In this document: positions 14,940 through 21,813 of the stretch, piece by piece
Position numbering within the stretch: position 1 is the stretch's first letter
Layout: each line of letters begins with the position of its first letter
Origin: an uncultured Oscillospiraceae bacterium
GTDB lineage: Bacteria; Bacillota; Clostridia; Oscillospirales; Oscillospiraceae
DNA: 24,300 bases
Direction: 5' to 3'
Assembly: GCA_934661135.1 (NCBI GenBank)
Contig: CAKUJA010000025.1
Span: forward strand, 1 to 24,300
Translations under genes and position numbers: made by a program
Notes under the pieces: generated by a model
Database searches by the model: none
Seen by the model: only the letters and a program-made list of their open reading frames with translations
Told to the model about the DNA's origin: nothing

Positions 14940-15727
14940 TCCGCACCCTCCCCGACGCCGAGCGCCTCGGCCAAAAGCTCTGTAAAGTACCGAACCGGCA
15001 GCGTGCCGTCCGTATTCTGGCTCAGATTATAGAGACAGAGCGGACACGCCGTAAGCAGCAGCTCCGCGCCCTGCGCGCGCGCGCCGTCTACAATCCGCTG
15101 CGCTTGCTTGGCGGCATAGGCGCGGTTTTCAATCGTCGTATAGCCGCCGCAGCACTCGTTGCGCAGACCGTAATAGACCGGCTCCGCGCCGATCGCCCGG
15201 ATGAAATCCTCCAAAATCGTCGGGTTTTCCGGGTCGTCAAACTGCATCTCGCGGCTCGGCCGCAGCAGCAGGCAGCCGTAATAGGCGCCAATTTTTCTGC
15301 CCTTCAGCGGATTTTGCACCTTTTCGGCCACAGCATCCCAGCCAATCCGGTCGCGCAGCACTTCCAAGTAATGCAGCACCGTCGTCTGCCCCTCATAGGG
15401 CGTGTCGAGCTTCAGATAGTTGTTGACCTTTGCGCGGATGTCGTCGCTTCGCTGCATATCGCCGTTCACGCGCTTGATGACATGGTGACAGGCGGAACAG
15501 AGCGTCACAAGCTCCTGTCCCTCGGCGTCCGCCGCGGCCAGCGCACGGACGGAGGAAAGGCGCGTTGCAATCTCGTCCGTCGCCTGCGGATAGACCGCGC
15601 CGCAGCACTGCCATTCCGCCAGCTCGCAAAGCTCAAAGCCGAGCACCTCGGCGGCTTGGCGGCCGCAGATGTCCAGCCGCGCGCCCTTCGTCTTGAGCGT
15701 GCAGCCGGGGAAATAACTAAATTTCAT
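14936..15727 (-). CDS. hdrB: HdrB-like CCG-domain subunit
   Basis: 263 aa with two complete cysteine-rich CCG motifs: C9, C41-C42-G43, C77-x2-C80, and C152, C192-C193-G194, C228-x2-C231. In methanogen HdrB these residues hold the non-cubane [4Fe-4S] clusters that cleave the CoM-S-S-CoB disulfide. Both sets being intact suggests that this protein still performs disulfide/thiol or equivalent two-electron chemistry, although no CoM/CoB or DsrC gene is in the window. GGAGG lies 7 nt before ATG 15727; fumC ends 15 nt upstream. First gene of the Hdr-Flx-Frd block. Confidence 0.9.
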   Translation of the reverse strand: MKFSYFPGCTLKTKGARLDICGRQAAEVLGFELCELAEWQCCGAVYPQATDEIATRLSSVRALAAADAEGQELVTLCSACHHVIKRVNGDMQRSDDIRAKVNNYLKLDTPYEGQTTVLHYLEVLRDRIGWDAVAEKVQNPLKGRKIGAYYGCLLLRPSREMQFDDPENPTILEDFIRAIGAEPVYYGLRNECCGGYTTIENRAYAAKQAQRIVDGARAQGAELLLTACPLCLYNLSQNTDGTLPVRYFTELLAEALGVGEGAE

Positions 15728-15742
15728 CGTTCGTCCTCCGGC

Positions 15743-17119
15743 CTAAACCATCTGTTCCGGATGGAACACTTCGTCAAATTTCTCCGCCGTCAGGAAGCCG
15801 AGCGCCACGCACGCTTCCTTCAGCGAGATGTTCTCCTTGTAGGCCTTCTTCGCGGTCTTTGCCGCGTTTTCATAGCCGATGTACGGGTTCAGCGCCGTGA
15901 CCAGCATCAGCGAATTGTGCAGGTTGTGCGCCATCTTCTCACGGTTGGCGCGGATGCCGAACGCACAGCGGTCGTTGAACGACTCGATGGACTCGGCCAG
16001 CAGGCGCGCGGATTGCAGGAAGTTGTAGATGCAGACGGGCATAAATACGTTCAGCTCGAAGTTGCCCTGACTTGCCGCCATGCCGACGGCCACGTCGTTG
16101 CCCATGACCTGCACGGCCACCATCGTGACCGCTTCGCACTGCGTCGGGTTCACCTTGCCGGGCATGATGGACGAACCCGGCTCGTTTTCCGGAATGAAGA
16201 TCTCGCCGAGACCGTCGCGCGGGCCGGATGCCAGCCAGCGGACGTCGTTGGCAATCTTCATCATGTCCGCCGCCAGCGCCTTGAGCGCGCCGTGCGCGAA
16301 CACAATCTCATCCTTGCTCGTCAGCGCGTGGAATTTATTTTCCGCTGTGCGGAACGCCCGACCGGTCAGCGCCGAGACCTCCTCGGCCACCTTGACGTCA
16401 AATCCCTTCGGCGCGTTCAGCCCGGTGCCGACCGCCGTGCCGCCGAGCGCCAGCTCGCGCAGCTCCGGCAGCGCCAGCTCAATCAGCCGTCTGTCCTTCT
16501 CCAGGCTTGTGCGCCATCCGGAGATCTCCTGCGAGAACTTGATCGGCGTCGCATCCTGCAAATGCGTCCGTCCGGACTTCACAATGCCCTCGTTTTCTTC
16601 TTCGAGCCGGCGGAACGTCGCCGTCAGCTTGTCGATCGCGGGGAGCACCTTCTCCTCCAGCGCAAGCACGGCCGCGATGTGCATCGCCGTGGGGAACGTG
16701 TCGTTCGACGACTGCGACATATTGATGTCGTCATTCGGGTGCAGCAGCTTCCTGCCCGCAAGCTCGTTGCCGCGGTTGGCAATGACCTCATTGGCGTTCA
16801 TGTTCGACTGCGTGCCGGAGCCGGTCTGCCACACAACCAGCGGGAAATGCTCGTTCAGCTTGCCGGAGGCCACCTCCTGACAGGCCTGCTCGATGGCGGC
16901 CAGCTTTTCCGCCGTCATCTTCTCCGGCTTCAGCGCATGGTTCGCGCGTGCCGCCGCCTGCTTCAAAATGCCGAACGCGTGCGTAATCTCGCGCGGCATT
17001 GTCTCCAGTCCTACGCCAATCGGGAAATTCTCATGGCTGCGCTCGGTCTGCGCCGCCCAATATTTGTCGGCAGGCACCTTGACCTCGCCCATAGAATCAT
17101 GCTCGATGCGGTATTCCAT
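15743..17119 (-). CDS. fumC: Class II fumarase
   Basis: 458 aa, normal for FumC. Interconverts malate and fumarate without an iron-sulfur cluster, in the cytosol. Signatures: TGSGTQSNMNANEV (99-112), SQSSND (135-140), GRTHLQDATP with catalytic His186, and the mobile loop GSSIMPGKVNPTQ (315-327); the GKVNPTQ form fits fumarase better than aspartase. ATG 17119 is chosen with GGAGG 11 nt upstream; the TTG at 17137 lies inside that ribosome site. It sits 120 nt after mdh and 15 nt before hdrB, giving a path from malate to the fumarate reductase in one transcript. Confidence 0.95.
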   Translation of the reverse strand: MEYRIEHDSMGEVKVPADKYWAAQTERSHENFPIGVGLETMPREITHAFGILKQAAARANHALKPEKMTAEKLAAIEQACQEVASGKLNEHFPLVVWQTGSGTQSNMNANEVIANRGNELAGRKLLHPNDDINMSQSSNDTFPTAMHIAAVLALEEKVLPAIDKLTATFRRLEEENEGIVKSGRTHLQDATPIKFSQEISGWRTSLEKDRRLIELALPELRELALGGTAVGTGLNAPKGFDVKVAEEVSALTGRAFRTAENKFHALTSKDEIVFAHGALKALAADMMKIANDVRWLASGPRDGLGEIFIPENEPGSSIMPGKVNPTQCEAVTMVAVQVMGNDVAVGMAASQGNFELNVFMPVCIYNFLQSARLLAESIESFNDRCAFGIRANREKMAHNLHNSLMLVTALNPYIGYENAAKTAKKAYKENISLKEACVALGFLTAEKFDEVFHPEQMV

Positions 17120-17162
17120 CGTGTATGTATCCTCCAACTTTCAAGATTCAGAATGGTTCGAG

Positions 17163-17195
17163 GAAATCGTCCGCGTTTTTTGCGCGGACGATCTC
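17163..17195 (-). promoter_or_regulatory. Strong hairpin in the mdh-fumC spacer
   Basis: ATCGTCCGCG (17166-17175) and CGCGGACGAT (17183-17192) form a perfect 10-bp stem with a 7-nt loop, extended by two more pairs at the base. On the minus strand it is not followed by a U-tract, so it is more likely a processing or stabilising element separating mdh from fumC than a full terminator. Confidence 0.6.
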
Positions 17196-17239
17196 TTAAG
17201 CAACTATTTCAGATAATTTTGATCTGCCGGGCAGACGCG

Positions 17240-18190
17240 TCAGATTTCCACGTCGTCAATCACTGCGCGCAGGCAGTCCGCGCTGTGGCGCAGCTTTCCG
17301 ACTTCCTCATCCGTCAGATGGTTGAGAATCTTTCCGCGCACGCCGGTGCGGTCAACCAGCGCCAGCGTCGACAGACACACGTCATCCACGCCGTATTCGC
17401 CGTGCATCAGCGTCGAGACAGTCAGCGCCGTGCCGGCCGTGCTCGTCAGGCACTTACAGATATGACAGACCGAGGCCGCCACCGCGTAGAACGTCGCGCC
17501 CTTGTTCTTGATGACCTGCGCGCCGGACTTCTTCACAAACTCCTCCATGTCGGCGTAGTCCGCACTGCCGTTCCAGTCGATGCTCTCCTTGTCGGGCGAA
17601 TGGTCGCGGTAGCTGTCGATGTGGTTGTTGGCGATGTGCGCCAGCGACCAGGGCACAAACGACGAATCGCCGTGCTCGCCGTAGACGTGCGCGTGCACGT
17701 TCTTCGGGCTGATGTGGAAGCGCTTCGCCAGCGCCGCCTGCAGGCGGCTGGTGTCGAGAATCGTACCGGAGCCGATAATGTGGTTTTCCGGTACGCCGGA
17801 AACCTTGTGGAACACGTAGGTCAGCACGTCCACCGGGTTGGAGACGATAACATAGAGCGCGTTCGGCGCAACCGGCACAATCTTCGACGCAATGTCTTTC
17901 ATAATGTTGACATTGACCTGCGCCAGCTCCAGACGGGACTGGCCTGCCTTGCGCGGCATCCCGGACGTGATAATCACAATGTCCGAATCCGATGCTGCGG
18001 GATAATCGCCGGAACGAACAATGGCCGGAGCGCAGTACGGGACGCCCTGGTAAATATCCAGCGCCTCACCGAGTGCCTTCGGCCGATTGATGTCTATTAA
18101 CACAATTTCAGATGCAATGCCCTCGATCATCAGATCGTTTGCAATGGTCGCTCCCACGTTGCCGGCGCCGATAACAGTGATCTTGCTCAT
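17240..18190 (-). CDS. mdh: Malate dehydrogenase (LDH-like fold)
   Basis: 316 aa. NAD-dependent; predicted to reduce oxaloacetate to malate. Glycine-rich GAGNVGA (8-14), Asp33 for NAD ribose, catalytic Asp146/His173 in DTSRL and YGEHGD, and Arg149 are visible. The specificity loop reads GMPRKAGQSRLEL with Arg80 at the position that is Gln in lactate and Arg in malate dehydrogenases. The GEHGD form is, however, more LDH-like than the GGHGD of typical MDH. Context (fumC next, then fumarate reductase) favours malate. An AAGGGG ribosome site precedes ATG 18190. A palindrome and possible promoter lie 39-98 nt upstream, adjacent to a LysR gene. Confidence 0.8.
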   Translation of the reverse strand: MSKITVIGAGNVGATIANDLMIEGIASEIVLIDINRPKALGEALDIYQGVPYCAPAIVRSGDYPAASDSDIVIITSGMPRKAGQSRLELAQVNVNIMKDIASKIVPVAPNALYVIVSNPVDVLTYVFHKVSGVPENHIIGSGTILDTSRLQAALAKRFHISPKNVHAHVYGEHGDSSFVPWSLAHIANNHIDSYRDHSPDKESIDWNGSADYADMEEFVKKSGAQVIKNKGATFYAVAASVCHICKCLTSTAGTALTVSTLMHGEYGVDDVCLSTLALVDRTGVRGKILNHLTDEEVGKLRHSADCLRAVIDDVEI

Positions 18191-18228
18191 CCGTATTTCC
18201 CCTTTTCCTAATCTTAAAATCTGATGCG

Positions 18229-18248
18229 AATATAGTATGACCTATATT
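18229..18248 (-). promoter_or_regulatory. Palindromic operator candidate upstream of mdh
   Basis: AATATAG (18229-18235) and CTATATT (18242-18248) are perfect inverted repeats with a 6-nt centre, an AT-rich dyad of LysR-type size. It is 39 nt before the mdh start and directly next to the lysR gene. The half-site AATATAG also occurs at the lysR -10 (19257-19263). Confidence 0.6.
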
Positions 18249-18258
18249 GTTCAGTAGG

Positions 18259-18288
18259 ATTATATCGATAAAAAAGGGAGAATTGAAA
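18259..18288 (-). promoter_or_regulatory. Possible mdh operon promoter
   Basis: On the minus strand a perfect TATAAT (18264-18259) is preceded at 18 nt by a poor -35 TTTCAA (18288-18283). The start point would fall just before the palindrome at 18229-18248. A weak -35 fits an activator-dependent or repressor-controlled promoter. TATATT inside the palindrome is an alternative -10. Confidence 0.4.
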
Positions 18289-18327
18289 TGCTAATTTCGA
18301 GCCGGCTATATGAAAACTCTGATGGCG

Positions 18328-19218
18328 TTATTTGTGGTAATGGTCAAACAGATACGTCAGGAATTCGCTCTCGATCTCCGACATATTATATTGCGCATTA
18401 TATGCGATCGCGTCGTGGTAGATCACCTGGTTGTCGCTGCACGCTTTCTGGACGAATCCCCAGCGCCGCAGACAGCGATCCGGCATCGAGGACGCCCACA
18501 TATACGAATTCGGAATCTTTTCCAGCAGACTGAGCTGCGCCAGCCGGTCGACCGTGTAGATTTTCCGTGTCACGCGCTGCTCCTGCTGGCCGGACTGACG
18601 GAACGTATCGCCATGAACGATCTCCGGCAGATCCGTCAGGTCGCTGCGCTGGAGCGTCTCCTTCTGCGCCAGCGGATGTCCCTTGCTGAGAAGCACCTGA
18701 TAGCGGTACTTGTTCAAAACCTCAAAATTCAAGCCGCGCTGCGTCATCTGCTCCTCAAAATACTCGCGGTATTCCGACCGGAAGCGGATAATTCCGATCT
18801 CCACCTCGCCGTTTGCCAGCAGCTCCAGCGCCTTGCGCGCATGGCATTCGCGGATCACGACATCCAGATTTTGATCCACCGGCAGCGCCGCAATAAACTG
18901 CCCCGCAATATCCAGCGCCGCAGCCGAGCGCGGAATGCAGATGCGCAGCCGGTTCGCCACCGGCCGGCGCGGTCCGAGCGCTTCAATCAGGTCCATCTCG
19001 CGCAGGATACTCTTTGCGTGCTGCAAAAAATCCGTTCCGCGCTCCGTCGGGCGGACGCCGCGGCTCGTGCGCTCAAAAATCCGAAAGCCGAGCGAATCCT
19101 CCATATCGTGCAGAATCCGGCTGAGGTTCGGCTGGCCGATAAACAGATTTTCCGCAGCCTGCGAGATCGAGCGCATCCGTTCAATTTCCACAATGTACTG
19201 TAAATGCTGTGTATTCAT
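18328..19218 (-). CDS. LysR-type transcriptional regulator
   Basis: 296 aa. The N-terminal winged helix-turn-helix covers about residues 1-60 (ISQAAENLFIGQPNLSRILHDME, FERTSRGVRPTERG). The rest is the two-lobed effector domain (RLRICIPRS, EVEIGIIRF, YQVLLSKGHPLA). AGGGGG precedes ATG 19218. It is transcribed in the same direction as mdh, 137 nt upstream of it, and the palindrome in that gap makes the mdh-frdA cluster the likely target. The effector cannot be read from sequence; a dicarboxylate is plausible by context. Confidence 0.93.
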   Translation of the reverse strand: MNTQHLQYIVEIERMRSISQAAENLFIGQPNLSRILHDMEDSLGFRIFERTSRGVRPTERGTDFLQHAKSILREMDLIEALGPRRPVANRLRICIPRSAAALDIAGQFIAALPVDQNLDVVIRECHARKALELLANGEVEIGIIRFRSEYREYFEEQMTQRGLNFEVLNKYRYQVLLSKGHPLAQKETLQRSDLTDLPEIVHGDTFRQSGQQEQRVTRKIYTVDRLAQLSLLEKIPNSYMWASSMPDRCLRRWGFVQKACSDNQVIYHDAIAYNAQYNMSEIESEFLTYLFDHYHK

Positions 19219-19256
19219 GGCGTCCCCCTAAAATCATTCAGTGACATATCAAACTA

Positions 19257-19285
19257 AATATAGCAGACGTTCTGCGCTTTTGCAA
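19257..19285 (-). promoter_or_regulatory. lysR promoter
   Basis: On the minus strand TTGCAA (19285-19280), a 17-nt spacer and TATATT (19262-19257) give a good sigma-A promoter about 40 nt upstream of the lysR start. The -10 overlaps AATATAG, the half-site of the mdh palindrome, so autoregulation is possible. Confidence 0.6.
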
Positions 19286-19324
19286 GTTCTTTTCTGGTTT
19301 GCTGTGAAATCCAAACAACCACAC

Positions 19325-19363
19325 AAAAAATGCGGGAGACTCCAGCACGCAGAGTCCCCCGCA
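19325..19363 (-). terminator. Intrinsic terminator of alr
   Basis: TGCGGG (19331-19336) pairs with CCCGCA (19358-19363), continued by GACTC/GAGTC after one mismatch, loop 19343-19351; on the minus strand it is followed directly by a six-T run (19330-19325). It lies 23 nt after the alr stop. A smaller hairpin (ATCTGA-TTTT-TCAGAT, 19367-19382) lies between. Confidence 0.85.
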
Positions 19364-19385
19364 GAAATCTGATTTTTCAGATGGC

Positions 19386-20516
19386 TCACCGCACATAGGT
19401 GCGCGCCACGCGCGGCGAGAGCGCCGCCGTCAGGCCGCAGCCCTCGTTCGCGCCGATCAGCAGCGCAACCTCCTGCGACGGCAGACAGTTGCCCAGCCGG
19501 TCGCGGCCGAAAAAGACGACCTCATCCCCGACTTTACAGTCCGTCCCGCTGACGTCAACCATGCACTGATCCATGCAGCACGCCAAAATCGGGCAGCGCT
19601 TGCCTCCGGCGAGTACCGGCGCACGTACCTCCGCCAGCGCCGGACTCAAGCCGTCGCCATATCCCACGCCGACCGTCGCAACCAGCGCGTCGTGCTCCAG
19701 CCGTGCTCCCGCGCCATAGCCGATCCGCTCTCCCGCGCGGCGCGGGTGCACCATCGTCACCCAGCTCCGCCACGTCGAAACCTCCCGGATTTCGCCGTCC
19801 GGCGCGGTCGGACTGTCCATAAACAGCCGCCGCCCCACGCGAACCGCATCCAAGCCGTATTGCGGATAGCGCTCGCTCGCCGCGGAGCAGGCCATGTGCC
19901 GCACCCCCGGCGCAATCCCCTGTGCGCGCAGCGCATCCAGTGACCGCTGGTATGCCGCATACTCCCGCGCGCAAAGCGCTGCGTCCTCCGTATTGGAAAA
20001 ATGTGAAAACGTCCCGGTCACGCGGAGCTGCGGCGCTTCGCGCAGCTCCGCGCAAAGCGCCTCCAGCTCCTCCGGCAAAAAACCGATCCGGTGCAGTCCC
20101 GTATCGATCTTAATCTGGATCTTCTGGCTGGTGCCGAGCTTCTCTGCCACCGCGTTCAGCGCCTTGGCAAAGCCCGCGTGTCCGCACGTCAGCGTGAGCC
20201 GCGCCATGGCCGCCATCTCAAGCTGCCACGGCAGCGCGCTGCTCATCACCAGAATGTCCTTGTCGATGCCAAACTCGCGCAGCCGCAGTCCTTCAGAGAC
20301 GTGCGCCACCGCAAAGCTCTCTACTGCGTCCAGCTCCTCCAGCGCCCGCGCAATCCTGCCCGCGCCAAGGCCGTAGGCATCGCACTTGAGCACCGGAATC
20401 AGCCACGTTTCCGCCGGCAGCGTCCGCGCCACGGTCTCCGCATTGCGTAAAATCTGCCCGATATCGGTTTCCAGCACCGAATTATTCATAATATTCATCC
20501 GCAATTCATTTTGCAT
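19386..20516 (-). CDS. alr: Alanine racemase
   Basis: 376 aa, normal length. Converts L-alanine to D-alanine for peptidoglycan. The PLP lysine is Lys44 in VLKCDAYGLG, the second catalytic base Tyr267 lies in ERIGYGA, and GYGDGL (285-290) and CMDQCMVDV (314-322) are family blocks. The lysine site reads KCDAYG rather than the usual KANAYG, a mild divergence. AAGGTG is 5 nt before ATG 20516; ATGs at 20498 and 20489 are in-frame alternatives. It has its own promoter (20619-20647) and terminator, so it is independent of the neighbours. A related amino-acid racemase remains possible. Confidence 0.9.
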   Translation of the reverse strand: MQNELRMNIMNNSVLETDIGQILRNAETVARTLPAETWLIPVLKCDAYGLGAGRIARALEELDAVESFAVAHVSEGLRLREFGIDKDILVMSSALPWQLEMAAMARLTLTCGHAGFAKALNAVAEKLGTSQKIQIKIDTGLHRIGFLPEELEALCAELREAPQLRVTGTFSHFSNTEDAALCAREYAAYQRSLDALRAQGIAPGVRHMACSAASERYPQYGLDAVRVGRRLFMDSPTAPDGEIREVSTWRSWVTMVHPRRAGERIGYGAGARLEHDALVATVGVGYGDGLSPALAEVRAPVLAGGKRCPILACCMDQCMVDVSGTDCKVGDEVVFFGRDRLGNCLPSQEVALLIGANEGCGLTAALSPRVARTYVR

Positions 20517-20551
20517 ATATTCACCTTAGACTGTATATTGCACGCAGAACG

Positions 20552-20586
20552 CCGGAATTCGTCTGCCGGCGGCGGGCGAACTCCGG
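20552..20586 (-). promoter_or_regulatory. Leader hairpin of alr mRNA
   Basis: In the minus-strand RNA, 20586-20577 (CCGGAGUUCG) pairs with 20561-20552 (CGAAUUCCGG) over 10 bp with a single G-U pair, around a GC-rich loop that can itself fold. It lies in the ~100-nt leader between the promoter and the start codon. Confidence 0.5.
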
Positions 20587-20618
20587 TAATTCTGTCCCAT
20601 GTTTTTAATTTCATTGTC

Positions 20619-20647
20619 ATTATATTGTGAAAAACGCCCCGGCGCAA
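20619..20647 (-). promoter_or_regulatory. alr promoter
   Basis: On the minus strand TTGCGC (20647-20642), 17-nt spacer and perfect TATAAT (20624-20619). The leader would be about 100 nt. It is divergent from the ABC-operon promoter at 20721-20749. Confidence 0.65.
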
Positions 20648-20720
20648 GTCCTTTTTTTCCGTTTGTCAGTTCGCACAAAAAACGCCAGGCCTTTCTTGCA
20701 TATAATATGAATATTTTTGC

Positions 20721-20749
20721 TTGACTTTGCATGAATATGTGTGTATACT
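20721..20749 (+). promoter_or_regulatory. Promoter of the amino-acid ABC operon
   Basis: TTGACT (20721-20726), 17-nt spacer, TATACT (20744-20749); start predicted near 20756, about 55 nt before the gene. ATGAATAT occurs twice around it (20707-20714 and 20731-20738, the second inside the spacer), a possible regulator site. Confidence 0.75.
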
Positions 20750-20809
20750 TGGGAGCATCAACAAGCCAAGCACATAAATCATTTCGAAAATAGAAGGAGA
20801 AACACAAAC

Positions 20810-21727
20810 ATGAAAAAGCTGCTTGCACTGCTGCTGGCCGCGCTCATGGTACTGAGCATGGTGGCCTGCGCGTCCACATCCGATTCCACAACCACGACCG
20901 ACACCTCCGCCGATTCCCAGACCACAGAATCCACGGACACCACCAATGACGCTTCCGCCGAAACCAGCTCGAGTGACACGACCGACGCTCCGGCGGAAAC
21001 CCTGATCTTCGGCACGTCCGCCGACTACGCTCCGTTTGAGTTCATGTATCCGGACGACAACGGCGACATGGTCTACGGCGGCATTGATGTCTCCGTCGCG
21101 CAGTACATCGCCGACTACACCGGCAAGACCCTCCAGACCGAGAACATGGCATTCGACTATCTGCTGGCCTCCCTCCAGAAGGGCGATTTCGACATCGTCA
21201 TCGCCGCCATGGAAGCTACCGACGAGCGCAAGGAAGCCGCTGATTTCTCCGATCCCTACTACACCGACTATCCGCCTATGATCCTCGTCAAGAAGGAAAA
21301 CGCGGACAGCTATAAGACCCTCGCCGATTTTGAAGGCAAGGCTGTGGGCGCCCAGACCGGCACAACCAAGGCCGACATCGTCACGAACGATATGCCCGGC
21401 GCAAACCTCGTCGCCCTCCAGCTCGTGACCGACCTCGTCAACCAGCTCATGTATGATAAGGTCGATGCCGTTGTCGTCGATGGCAGCGTGGCCAACCAGT
21501 ATGTCGCTGAGAATGACGACTTCGTCATCGCCGACGCTTCCAGCGAGCTTGGCGCCGCCGAGCCGTACTGCGTTGCCGTCCAGAAGGGCGACCCGAAGGG
21601 CCTGCTCCCCGGCATCAACGAAGCAATTGCCAAGATGACCGCCGAGAACAAGATCGAGGAGTTCATCTCCCTGGCCGATTCCCTGAGCGGCGTGGCTGAG
21701 GAAGTCTCTGCCGACACTCCCAACTAA
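20810..21727 (+). CDS. Extracellular solute-binding lipoprotein, family 3 (amino-acid ABC transporter)
   Basis: 305 aa. The signal peptide ends in LSMVAC with lipidated Cys20, followed by a Ser/Thr/Asp-rich linker (about 21-64). The SBP family 3 fold begins at LIFGTSADYAPFEFM and includes GGIDVSVAQYIADYTGK, LLASLQKGDFDIVIAAMEATDERK, DFSDPYY and GAQTGTTKAD. This module binds polar or charged amino acids outside the membrane and delivers them to the permease. The frame extends upstream, but GAAGGAG (20793-20799) and the lipoprotein signal fix ATG 20810. The exact substrate is not readable. Confidence 0.93.
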   Translation: MKKLLALLLAALMVLSMVACASTSDSTTTTDTSADSQTTESTDTTNDASAETSSSDTTDAPAETLIFGTSADYAPFEFMYPDDNGDMVYGGIDVSVAQYIADYTGKTLQTENMAFDYLLASLQKGDFDIVIAAMEATDERKEAADFSDPYYTDYPPMILVKKENADSYKTLADFEGKAVGAQTGTTKADIVTNDMPGANLVALQLVTDLVNQLMYDKVDAVVVDGSVANQYVAENDDFVIADASSELGAAEPYCVAVQKGDPKGLLPGINEAIAKMTAENKIEEFISLADSLSGVAEEVSADTPN

Positions 21728-21762
21728 ACCGATTTCAATTTCATTCCATTTTGTCTCCAAAT

Positions 21763-21801
21763 CGCAAAGTGCAAGGCCGGTTCCCGACCCTGCACTTTGC
21801 G
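21763..21801 (+). promoter_or_regulatory. Long hairpin after the binding-protein gene
   Basis: CGCAAAGTGCA (21763-21773) and TGCACTTTGCG (21791-21801) form a perfect 11-bp stem, continued by GG/CC after one mismatch. No U-run follows. Placed between a highly expressed binding-protein gene and its permease, it is likely a partial terminator or 3' mRNA stabiliser. Confidence 0.65.
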
Positions 21802-21813
21802 CACGTTCGACGC

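Noticed and set aside
17120..17137. TTG start for fumC adding six residues
   Set aside because: The TTG lies within the GGAGG ribosome site itself; ATG 17119 aligns with the family N-terminus.
15104..18100. 998-codon open frame on the plus strand antisense to hdrB, fumC and mdh
   Set aside because: GC-rich codon bias of the real minus-strand genes leaves the antisense frame open; no motifs, Arg/His/Leu-rich composition.
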